A stretch of DNA of 15,172 bases from Paracoccaceae bacterium (GTDB lineage Bacteria; Pseudomonadota; Alphaproteobacteria; Rhodobacterales; Rhodobacteraceae): positions 1 through 15,172 of the forward strand of contig JAESRD010000001.1 of the NCBI GenBank assembly GCA_016764835.1, read 5' to 3'. Positions 7,162 to 13,662 of this stretch are shown here, piece by piece. The position numbers were made by a program, and so were the translations under genes. The notes under the pieces were generated by a model that ran no database searches, had not been told where the DNA came from, and saw only the letters and a list, made by a program, of their open reading frames with translations. The number at the start of each line of letters is the position of its first letter. Position 1 is the stretch's first letter.

Positions 7162-8421
7162 CTAGCTTTTGGGTAGCTCAGGCGCCCGGCCAACGCGCTC
7201 TGCCAGCCGGGTTACGGTCAGCCCCTGCACGATAATCGAGAAGACCACGACAATATATGTTGCCGTCAAAATCAGCGGTTTCCACTCGCCGTCTGGCAGC
7301 GACAGGGCCAGTGCGACAGAGATGCCGCCCTTGAGCCCGCCCCATGTCATAATAGGGATAACCCCTTGGCTGAATGAGCGAAAAGGCTTGAGCATCAGCA
7401 CCGGAATGGCGACAGCGGCCAGCCGCGCTGTGAGCGCCAGCGCGATGGCAAGGCACCCCGAGAGCAGGTAATCGACATCAAACGCGACAGCGAAAACCTC
7501 AAACCCGATCATCAGGAACAGCACGGCATTGAGGATCTCGTCGATAAGTTTCCAGAAGGCTTCAACATATTGCCGAGTGACTTCGGACATGCCGTGGCGT
7601 GTGCCGATATCGCCAATCAGCAGCCCGGCGCAGACGGCCATGATCGGCGCCGAAACATGCAGTAGAACCGCCAGTTGATAGCCGCCAAAAGCGAGGCCGA
7701 GTGTGATGAGAACTTCGAGCGAATAGTCATCAATCCGGCGCATAACGCGGAAGGTCATCCAGCCGAGCACGATACCCAAAAGCGCGCCGCCAACCGCCTC
7801 TTGGAAGAACAGCAGCACGGCGTCGGTGAGGCCGGCGGCATGGGCGTGCTCGCCGGTGGCCGGGAAGGCAAAGCCGACAAGGACGAGGTAGACGACATAG
7901 CCGACGCCATCATTGAACAAGCTTTCACCGGCGATTTTAGTCTCAAGCGTTTTGGGCAGATCGGCCTCGCGCAGCACGCCAAGCACAGCAACAGGGTCAG
8001 TCGGCGAGATGAGCGCGCCAAAGACGAGCGCTGTGAGCAGCGGCATGCCGGTGAGCCAGCTGAAACCAAAGCCGACAATGGCGGTGGACAGGCCAATGCC
8101 GACGGTGGCCATGAGGAAGATCACCAGCCAAGCTTTGCGCAAGTCTGAGAGCTTTACATGCAGCGCACCAGCAAAAAGCAACAGGCCGAGCATGCCCTCT
8201 AGCAGGGCTTCGGAGAACTCAAATTCCAGCACTTGGGCGCGAATTTGTTCTTCGACCGTTAGGCCGGGGAACAGCGCATCGGCGGCGATAACCGCAAACG
8301 AGGCGACAAGGGCAACGACAAGGATACCGATCGCCGAGGGCAGCCGCAAGAACAGGTAGTTGATCGAGCCAAAGGCCCCGGCAAGGACGATGAGAAGCGA
8401 GGCGATTTGAAGAAGTGACAT
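7162..8421 (-). CDS. CPA1-type Na+/H+ antiporter (NhaP-like)
   Basis: A 419-residue inner-membrane cation/proton antiporter with about 12-13 helices. The family core is clear: FGALISPTDPVAVLG around 134-148 with the substrate-site Asp142, and GESLFNDG at 165-172. The Asn-Asp pair (170-171) is the hallmark of the electroneutral CPA1 branch, as opposed to the Asp-Asp of electrogenic antiporters. Later features include RHGMSEVTRQYVEAFWKLIDE and TWGGLKGGISVALALSLP, also typical of NhaP/NHE proteins. There is no large C-terminal cytoplasmic domain. ATG 8421 has AGGAG at 8430-8426, only four bases upstream, which is a short spacing. Its stop is two bases before the EamA start. A role in sodium extrusion and pH balance is expected and would offset sodium entering through the Na/Pi carriers nearby (inference). 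Confidence 0.93.
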   Translation of the reverse strand: MSLLQIASLLIVLAGAFGSINYLFLRLPSAIGILVVALVASFAVIAADALFPGLTVEEQIRAQVLEFEFSEALLEGMLGLLLFAGALHVKLSDLRKAWLVIFLMATVGIGLSTAIVGFGFSWLTGMPLLTALVFGALISPTDPVAVLGVLREADLPKTLETKIAGESLFNDGVGYVVYLVLVGFAFPATGEHAHAAGLTDAVLLFFQEAVGGALLGIVLGWMTFRVMRRIDDYSLEVLITLGLAFGGYQLAVLLHVSAPIMAVCAGLLIGDIGTRHGMSEVTRQYVEAFWKLIDEILNAVLFLMIGFEVFAVAFDVDYLLSGCLAIALALTARLAAVAIPVLMLKPFRSFSQGVIPIMTWGGLKGGISVALALSLPDGEWKPLILTATYIVVVFSIIVQGLTVTRLAERVGRAPELPKS

Positions 8422-8489
8422 GATGCTCCTAGCGCGATTTTTCTCCTGATAGCATCCGGCACGCGTAAGTCCAACATTTGCCGTGTCGC

Positions 8490-9254
8490 TCAGCTATTTG
8501 CGGCTTTCCATGCCTCATATTCTGCCTGCACATCTGGCGACAAAGGGTAGTATTTGCGCAGATCGCCGCCTTGGCTGAGCCGGTAATGCGAGAAGGCTTC
8601 CCATTCGGCATGGTGCTTGGTGGTGTCGAGCACCGCTTCGGCCATGGCAATCGGCACGACAATGGCCCCGTCATCATCGGCGACGATGATATCACCGGGG
8701 ATGACGACCACACCGGCGCATTGGATCGGCGTGTTGACCGAAAACGGCATGATCCCGGTTTGAGTGTGGAAGTTTGGCGACACGCCGCGCATCCAAAAGC
8801 CGAGATCGACATCAAGCGAATTTGCACTGTCACGAATAACACCGTCAATAACCACGCCAGCACCCTTGCGCCCGGCCATATAGGTCAGCATCATTTCGCC
8901 AAATACGCCAGCATTCATCGCGCCGCAGGCATCGACACAAACCACGTCGCCCTCCTGTACTTGGTAGAGCACATGGCGGTGCAATTGTTTCTCTGGGTCG
9001 GCATATTCATCAACGTTATAAAGGTCTTCGCGTTTGGGCATGAATTGCAGTGTCAGCGCCGGCCCGGCCATTTTGCGCCCCGGTTTAAAGCTGCGTAGGC
9101 CGGTCATGAACGGATCACGCAGGCCTGCGCCAACGAGGCCGCCGATCAAGCCCGCCGTGCCAGCCTGGGCCAGCTCGGCCACCAGCTTTGGGTCTGGTCG
9201 ATTGATTGTCGGAATGTTTGATTGGTCGAAAATTTGCAGGGGAGAATTATACAT
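8490..9254 (-). CDS. RraA-family protein, probable aldolase/decarboxylase-like enzyme
   Basis: A 254-residue cytoplasmic protein of the RraA/HMG-aldolase superfamily. The core reads EGDVVCVDACGAMNAG (about 101-116), FGEMM (118-122), AGVVIDGVIRD (132-142) and PGDIIVADDDGAIVVP (186-201). Arg141-Asp142 correspond to the conserved metal/substrate pair of the aldolase members. True RraA, the RNase E inhibitor, is about 160 residues; this longer form in a sugar-acid cluster more likely acts on a keto-acid, a function inferred from context. The gene overlaps uxuA at ATGGTAATG: the in-frame ATG at 9260 is only two bases from the AAGGG site, while ATG 9254 forms a classical TAATG overlap with about nine bases of spacing, so 9254 is chosen. 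The C-terminus (YYPLSPDVQAEYEAWKAANS) extends past the family core. Confidence 0.9.
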   Translation of the reverse strand: MYNSPLQIFDQSNIPTINRPDPKLVAELAQAGTAGLIGGLVGAGLRDPFMTGLRSFKPGRKMAGPALTLQFMPKREDLYNVDEYADPEKQLHRHVLYQVQEGDVVCVDACGAMNAGVFGEMMLTYMAGRKGAGVVIDGVIRDSANSLDVDLGFWMRGVSPNFHTQTGIMPFSVNTPIQCAGVVVIPGDIIVADDDGAIVVPIAMAEAVLDTTKHHAEWEAFSHYRLSQGGDLRKYYPLSPDVQAEYEAWKAANS

Positions 9255-10219
9255 TACCATGGGCCCTTTTCTGCCGCGACGCCTTCCATAAGGCCCTTCA
9301 TATATCCGATAGCGAACAGCCGTCCGAGGGCCTCGTAGCCGGGGAACGCATTGGCTTCGCCGTGCATAACCGGGGCGTGGTCAGGCCGGATCATGCCTTT
9401 GAAGCCAATATCATGGTAGGCCTGCATGGCGGCGTACATGTCAATAATCCCCTCATCGTGAAACGGCTCGGTGATGTTGGCGGCGTCACCCAACATGTTG
9501 CGAAAATGCACGAAGTGAATGCGGCCATCGCGGCCCAGCTGGCGGATGGTGGCGGGGACATCAACGCCCATGGCGGCAAAATTGGCCTGACACATGGTGA
9601 TACCATTGACCTTTGAGGACGAGAAGTTGAGCACCCGCTCAAAAGCGTCGACGGTGCCCATGATCCGCTCGGTATCAAAGATACGCGGCAGCGGTGGGTC
9701 ATCGGGGTGCAGGGCCAGTTTGACGCCTTCTTTTTCGCAAAACGGAATTGCACGCTCTAGGAACCGCTCTAGGGTTTGCCAGAGTTTGGTGGCCTCTATC
9801 ACCGGCGGTTTGGACCATTCGGGCGAGGCGCGCGAGACGGCGTCATCGTAGGAGGTGGTGAGCGCACCGCCCCGGGTGCGGGTGTTGAGCGAGGTGCGCA
9901 GCCAGGAGATCCGGGTCATCCATGAGTAGCAATAAACCGGGATATCCAAGGCAGCCATATTGCGGATCGAGGCGAAGAAACCGCTCAACTCGGCCTCCCA
10001 GCCTTCGGCCCCTTGTTTGATTTTCTCCATCGGGATCGGGCCTTCGAGCACTTGCGGCGTGAAGCCGTAATCGCGGTAGAGCTGCACGGTGGCGGCCATT
10101 TCGCGGTAGCTAGACGTGTCAAAGTCGCCGCCGATGATCACGGCATCTGTGATGCCCATTTGCGGGGCGAGTTGCCATTTGGGGCCAATTTTTGGCTCAA
10201 GGCACATGGCTATTCGCAT
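9254..10219 (-). CDS. uxuA: Mannonate dehydratase UxuA
   Basis: A 321-residue TIM-barrel metalloenzyme that dehydrates D-mannonate to 2-keto-3-deoxy-D-gluconate in hexuronate catabolism. Family blocks in order: CYSWMTRISWLRTS (97-110), LALHPDDPPLP (168-178), FVHFRNM (236-242), FHDEGIIDMY (253-262), RPDHAPVMHGEAN (278-290) and LGRLFAIGYMKGL (298-310). Likely Mn2+ ligands are His171, Cys210, His238 and Asp280. It is shorter than the 394-residue E. coli enzyme but close to the short form found in many bacteria. ATG 10219 has AAGGA seven or eight bases upstream. A 22-bp tandem duplication directly precedes the ribosome binding site. The stop overlaps the start of the RraA-like gene. No kdgK, uxuB or dedicated transporter is visible in the window. 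Confidence 0.95.
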   Translation of the reverse strand: MRIAMCLEPKIGPKWQLAPQMGITDAVIIGGDFDTSSYREMAATVQLYRDYGFTPQVLEGPIPMEKIKQGAEGWEAELSGFFASIRNMAALDIPVYCYSWMTRISWLRTSLNTRTRGGALTTSYDDAVSRASPEWSKPPVIEATKLWQTLERFLERAIPFCEKEGVKLALHPDDPPLPRIFDTERIMGTVDAFERVLNFSSSKVNGITMCQANFAAMGVDVPATIRQLGRDGRIHFVHFRNMLGDAANITEPFHDEGIIDMYAAMQAYHDIGFKGMIRPDHAPVMHGEANAFPGYEALGRLFAIGYMKGLMEGVAAEKGPW

Positions 10220-10231
10220 TTATCTTTCCTT

Positions 10232-10275
10232 GATTGTTCAAAAAGGGGGCTGGGATTGTTCAAAAAGGGGGCTGG
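10232..10275. repeat. Perfect 22-bp tandem duplication in the uxuA leader
   Basis: Copies at 10232-10253 and 10254-10275 are identical. Each begins GATTGTTC, passes through A5 and G5, and ends CTGG on the + strand. On the coding strand each copy presents TTGAACAATC next to a C5-T5 block. The near copy ends one base from the AAGG ribosome-binding site of uxuA, so the repeat occupies about -13 to -56 of the gene. It may duplicate a regulator site or alter promoter/leader spacing; recent slippage is equally possible. Confidence 0.85.
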
Positions 10276-10292
10276 ATTTGCTTAAAACATGA

Positions 10293-10309
10293 GGAACCGG
10301 GCTGGTTCC
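10293..10309 (-). terminator. Terminator-like hairpin after the epimerase gene
   Basis: GGAACC and GGTTCC pair perfectly around a five-base loop, 40 bases after the epimerase stop on the minus strand. The RNA then continues TCATGTTTT, a weak U-tract displaced by four bases. It could end or attenuate transcription between the epimerase gene and uxuA, which would leave uxuA with its own promoter in the repeat region. The stem is short, so confidence is low. Confidence 0.35.
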
Positions 10310-10348
10310 AAAAGGCGCGAGCGGAGTAAAACGGGGGCGTGTTTTGGC

Positions 10349-11209
10349 CTAAGCGTCTGGGATCGCACCACCATTTTCCCAGCGGTAATTTGGCTTATAG
10401 CCAATGGTTTTTCTGGCGACGCTGTCATCAACCAAAGACTTGGTTGGATCGGCCTCAAAGACGGCACCACCGCGCCACTCAGCATGCGGGCAAAGCTGGG
10501 TCGCCAATGTGTGGCTGTCGAACCCCGATGTCACAATGTCAGACGCGGCGAGCAGCATGGCATGGTAACCCAACACATCGGCAGTTAGGGCACTAAAACA
10601 GGCCTGAGCCATGTCGCGCACATCAAGAAACGCGCCATATTCCCACATGCCCCGCCCCGGTATTTCGGGATGCGCCTTCATCCAGCGCGCGGCTTGGGCG
10701 TAACGTTCGGGCGGCCAAACACCGGGCGGGCGCAGCGCGATAGCGGTCATGCTAGGATCGGCGACACAGGCCATGCGGCACAGCTCTTCGGCCAGATGTT
10801 TGGCAATACCGTATGGCGTGTCGGGTGATTTTGGGTGCGCGTCATCTATTGGCAAATAGTCGGGCTGCTTTTCGCCCCTAAACACCCCGAACACATTGAC
10901 GCTAGACAGGTATACAAAGCGTTTTACCCCAGCCGCGCGGGCTTCGGTCAGCACATTATGGCTGCCTTTGACATTAACGCGAAACACCTCATCAGCGTCT
11001 TCATGGGCATGGCCGAGCATGGCAGCGCCGTGCATAACGGCGTCGCAACCCTCAACCGCTTTGCGCACGGCGCTGCGGTCAAGAATATTTTGGCCAGCGG
11101 CCAAATCGAAGCCTGTCCAGCCGATCCCAGCACGGCTAAGCACCCGCCCCAGTGTCGCACCGATCAGCCCTTGGCTGCCGGTAATAAGAACATTTGTCGG
11201 GCGTACCAT
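10349..11209 (-). CDS. NAD-dependent epimerase/dehydratase (extended SDR)
   Basis: A 286-residue extended short-chain dehydrogenase, cytoplasmic. The Rossmann loop is GSQGLIG at 11-17; Asp35 closes the second strand, indicating NAD(H); a VMHGAA block lies at 58-63, Asn79, Ser102/103 and YGIAK (Tyr133, Lys137) form the active site, and LRPPGVWPPERY lies mid-protein. Family members include UDP-sugar epimerases and uronate dehydrogenase; this one differs from characterised uronate dehydrogenases in the active-site region, so its reaction is open. Placement just before uxuA suggests oxidation or epimerisation of a sugar acid. ATG 11209 is preferred since it starts four residues before the first beta strand. 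GTG 11257 would add 16 atypical residues encoded within an overlapping ABC-ATPase remnant. That remnant stops four bases before this ATG, so the gene was probably coupled to it; no good ribosome binding site is present. Confidence 0.9.
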   Translation of the reverse strand: MVRPTNVLITGSQGLIGATLGRVLSRAGIGWTGFDLAAGQNILDRSAVRKAVEGCDAVMHGAAMLGHAHEDADEVFRVNVKGSHNVLTEARAAGVKRFVYLSSVNVFGVFRGEKQPDYLPIDDAHPKSPDTPYGIAKHLAEELCRMACVADPSMTAIALRPPGVWPPERYAQAARWMKAHPEIPGRGMWEYGAFLDVRDMAQACFSALTADVLGYHAMLLAASDIVTSGFDSHTLATQLCPHAEWRGGAVFEADPTKSLVDDSVARKTIGYKPNYRWENGGAIPDA

Positions 11210-11213
11210 AGGT

Positions 11214-11384
11214 CTACATACGATCACCGGATGAAAGATCAAAGAAGATACAGGCACTTGGGTCCGGTATCAGGCGCATTTTGGCGCCCGGCGTGTTAAA
11301 CTCTTTGTGACCGACCCGAAATGTCGCTGATTGGCTACCGATAGGGCCGGCGAGAAATGTGTCCACCCTGACCTGCCCTCTCAT
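11214..11384 (-). pseudogene. C-terminal stub of an ABC transporter ATP-binding protein
   Basis: A 56-codon minus-strand frame that is too short to be an obvious gene ends four bases before the epimerase ATG. Its last half, PGAKMRLIPDP then FFDLSSGDRM, resembles the C-terminal TOBE-like end of MalK/UgpC-type sugar ABC ATPases, where a final FDxxxGxR motif follows a PGxxVxL strand. None of the ATPase body is present: the frame is closed by TGA at 11387-11385, and upstream sequence in all frames lacks Walker A, the LSGGQ signature and Walker B. The natural reading is that an ABC sugar importer once stood in front of the epimerase-uxuA-RraA genes and was deleted, leaving this scar. It may still be translated from ATG 11384, which has no strong ribosome binding site. 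The assignment rests on short similarity recalled from the family and is moderate. Confidence 0.55.
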
Positions 11385-11387
11385 TCA

Positions 11388-11846
11388 GCTCAACTTTTTT
11401 GGTCAAAACCATTATTTCATGCTGAACATAAGTCACATAAACTGCGGTGGTGAGCTAGGCGCTGCTGGAGCGGATTTAGCGCAACACGGGGTCCCGTAGG
11501 CGCAGCTTCCCACCAAAGTTTACGGCCACACAGTGACGCTTGAGCGCTGCGCACAAAAATGCACCAGTTCGGCGCCGACAAGCAGGCCCAGCACAATAAA
11601 AGTGTGCCATGAGCCGCGAAAACACAACTCAAAACTTTGCCTTTTTAGTACAATATCAGCCAAACCGCTGCGCGCATCTGCGCAGTATGAATGGCAAAAA
11701 CGCCGCCCATGCCGGGGCCAAACCAAAAGGGCCGCCATAAACAATGCGACCAGCTAGAAGCTAAAGTTTGCCAGGGTGATTTGGTGGGTCTCAGTGACGA
11801 CATTATTCAACTTAGAGACCCCTTCCCACAGTTTTCTGGGCGAAAA
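11388..11846. other. Gene-free, dyad-rich interval between Na/Pi-like gene and ABC-ATPase stub
   Basis: This 459-bp stretch holds no ORF that resembles a protein family. Two minus-strand frames of about 70 codons (11417-11632 and 11520-11744) overlap out of frame; one contains a hydrophobic run (TFIVLGLLVGAELV), but neither has a ribosome binding site or a recognisable domain. Several dyads occur: GCGC/ACGGG paired with CCCGT/GCGC at 11479-11503, CTGCGC-N6-GCGCAG at 11668-11685, and GGGTCTC-N22-GAGACCC at 11786-11821, the last 26 bases after the Na/Pi-like stop. An A/T-rich patch at 11391-11440 may hold a promoter for the stub and epimerase. Decayed gene, untranslated region or a small RNA are all possible. 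Confidence 0.45.
11786..11821. repeat. Inverted repeat GGGTCTC-N22-GAGACCC downstream of the Na/Pi-like gene
   Basis: Perfect seven-base arms flank a 22-base loop, starting 26 bases beyond the stop codon at 11847. On the minus strand it could form a 3'-end hairpin, but no U-tract follows, so it is at best a weak or Rho-assisted terminator or an mRNA-stabilising structure. Confidence 0.3.
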
Positions 11847-13475
11847 TCAGCGTTTATCGGCAAGGCTCAGCTTAGACTTCAGCCGCGACTTTTTCAAACC
11901 ACCATGTTCGTCAAGCACCGCATAGCCAATGGTGGCCAGTTTGCTATTCACGGTCTTGAGCGCAGCGATTAGTTCGAGGTGGTGGTTGCTCGACACAAGG
12001 CTGGTCAGGTTACCGTTGCGCACCCGTTGCAGATGTAGCCGTCGGCTTTCTTGCTCTAGGTCGGCGACCTTTTGTTTGTGTTGCGCCAGCTTGCGGGCCA
12101 GTGCGACATCGCCGCGCCAAAACACGGTTTGGGCGAGATGGATCCCCTTGCGCACTTCGGCACACATATTGTCGATCTCGGCTTGGCCCATTTCGGTAAA
12201 GGCATATTCGCCCTGCACAGCCTCAAACCGAATGGTCGCATATTTGCCCGAAATAACATCGCCGCAAAACTCTACCCGAATGGCAAAATCGAGCAGGGTG
12301 TGAATGTCACCAGCCGTGTCAGCGGGCATGTCTGGCAAGGTGGCGTAGCTCAGACGCAGGTCGGTCAGGCTCTCATTTATCTGTTTTTCCAGCGATACGA
12401 TTTTACCGCGATCGGGCAAATCGCTGGTGGCAACTTTGAAAAGCTGGCCAAATGTGTCGACCATCCGGCTGACTTGGCCCTGTAGCGCCGATAGGATCAG
12501 ATCTGGGTCATCATTGACGTTCTCTAGGGTGAACCGGTTGACAGTTTCAGCACTGGCCGTCTGGGCAAAAATGCCGCTAACAGGCCGGCCCAGCGGCGCC
12601 AGCAAGAGCAGCAAAAGGTTAAAACCGACATGCCCGGCCAGCATAACATTATCGGCCCGGTAAGCTGACAGAGCCTGCAATTGGTCTTGCGTTATGATCA
12701 GCACCATCAGCAGCACAACCGCCAGCCCGCAGCGCAGCGCGGCCACGGTTTTGGCCACAGTCAGGCCTTGGCTTTTCTCGTGGCGCATAAGCCAGAGCGG
12801 CAGCAAAGCGCCGCCCATATTGCAGCCCAATATAAAGGCAAGGCCGCCAATCGCCCCCAGCTGGCCATGCGCGCCAAGCGCCACGGCTGTAAGCACGGTG
12901 GCCAAGCTAGAATGCATCAGCAGGGTCAGCACGATGCCGGTGATCAGCGCGGTAATCGGGTCGGCATTCATATAGGCCAGAACCGCTGCTGCACCGGAAA
13001 AATCGCGCAGCGGTGCCACCGCATCGCGAATTAGCGTCAGCGACAAGAAGACCAGCCCGAGACCAAGGATCACCCGGCCCAGATTGCGTTTTGCCGGGTC
13101 TTCAAGGTTAAGATACAGCCAGCCACCGATAAGGATTGCTGCCGGGCCGATAGCCGATACTGGCAAGGTGAGAAAGCGCACGGCAAAAGCCGAACCAAGA
13201 TCTGCTCCAATGGCCAGCAAAATGGCCGAATTGAGCGGGATAACACCGGCGCCAACCAGACCTGCGGCCATGAGCATAACCACGGTGGCACCCTGCATGA
13301 CAAAGCCCAGAAACGTGCCTTTGAACAGCAGCGACGGGCCGAACGAGGTTTGGCTCAGGCTCAGCCTGATCTTTTGGCTCCAAAGCCGCTCGATTCCGAT
13401 CCGCATAAACCGGGCCGCGAAGAGCAAAAGCATGGCGCCGCTCATAAGATGAACAGCAAAGTTTAGGATAGCCAA
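11847..13475 (-). CDS. Divergent Na/Pi cotransporter-family protein with degenerate binding motifs
   Basis: A membrane protein of 542 residues from the chosen TTG, with the two-repeat Na/Pi fold and a long helical, PhoU-like C-terminal half (about 335-520). The binding motifs are altered compared with the paralogue at 4158: repeat one has QGAT at 61-64 instead of QSSS and GADLGSA at 90-96 instead of GANIGTT; repeat two has MHSS at 187-190 and GCNMGGA at 217-223. The membrane helices remain well formed, so it is probably a functional protein with changed substrate or a sensing role (inference). TTG 13475 is preferred because AGAAGG at 13490-13485 lies nine bases before it and the product starts AILNFAVHL; GTG 13484 directly abuts that site, and the open frame up to 13577 encodes atypical residues. 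It follows a GDPD gene by 187 bp. The C-terminus is Lys-rich. Confidence 0.88.
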   Translation of the reverse strand: MAILNFAVHLMSGAMLLLFAARFMRIGIERLWSQKIRLSLSQTSFGPSLLFKGTFLGFVMQGATVVMLMAAGLVGAGVIPLNSAILLAIGADLGSAFAVRFLTLPVSAIGPAAILIGGWLYLNLEDPAKRNLGRVILGLGLVFLSLTLIRDAVAPLRDFSGAAAVLAYMNADPITALITGIVLTLLMHSSLATVLTAVALGAHGQLGAIGGLAFILGCNMGGALLPLWLMRHEKSQGLTVAKTVAALRCGLAVVLLMVLIITQDQLQALSAYRADNVMLAGHVGFNLLLLLLAPLGRPVSGIFAQTASAETVNRFTLENVNDDPDLILSALQGQVSRMVDTFGQLFKVATSDLPDRGKIVSLEKQINESLTDLRLSYATLPDMPADTAGDIHTLLDFAIRVEFCGDVISGKYATIRFEAVQGEYAFTEMGQAEIDNMCAEVRKGIHLAQTVFWRGDVALARKLAQHKQKVADLEQESRRLHLQRVRNGNLTSLVSSNHHLELIAALKTVNSKLATIGYAVLDEHGGLKKSRLKSKLSLADKR

Positions 13476-13484
13476 GGTTTTCAC

Positions 13485-13490
13485 CCTTCT
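13485..13490 (-). promoter_or_regulatory. Ribosome binding site deciding a TTG start
   Basis: AGAAGG on the minus strand lies nine bases before TTG 13475 and immediately against the alternative GTG 13484. Spacing favours the TTG and removes 34 residues of poor quality from the longest reading frame. Confidence 0.55.
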
Positions 13491-13575
13491 CAAAAAAACA
13501 GGACCGATGCACAAAACTCTTGCTGAACACCGGCGGCTACTGCGCCAAATATGTGGTCTCAAACCAAGATTGAAC

Positions 13576-13592
13576 ATCGTAGAGCATACGAT
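13576..13592. promoter_or_regulatory. Operator-like dyad ATCGTA-N5-TACGAT
   Basis: A perfect 6-bp palindrome with a five-base spacer lies about 100 bp before the start of the divergent Na/Pi-family gene and about 70 bp after the GDPD stop. Its geometry suits a dimeric helix-turn-helix regulator such as a GntR or TetR type. No regulator gene is present in the window, and no firm promoter hexamers could be assigned beside it. Confidence 0.4.
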
Positions 13593-13662
13593 CTAAGCCA
13601 GTGAGGATTGCAAATTACGGTGCTAAATTCAATCGTTTACTGCGCAGGGCCTGTTTTTTGGG

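Noticed and set aside
8422..8489. Weak CGGCA/TGCCG inverted repeat between the RraA-like and antiporter genes
   Set aside because: A five-base stem with a long loop is expected by chance in GC-rich DNA.
8478..9098. 206-codon plus-strand ORF opposite the RraA-like gene
   Set aside because: It is a shadow frame; the opposite strand encodes conserved RraA-family blocks.
11520..11744. 74-codon minus-strand ORF with a hydrophobic run
   Set aside because: No ribosome binding site, odd Cys/His/Trp content and no family resemblance; described only as part of the gene-free interval.
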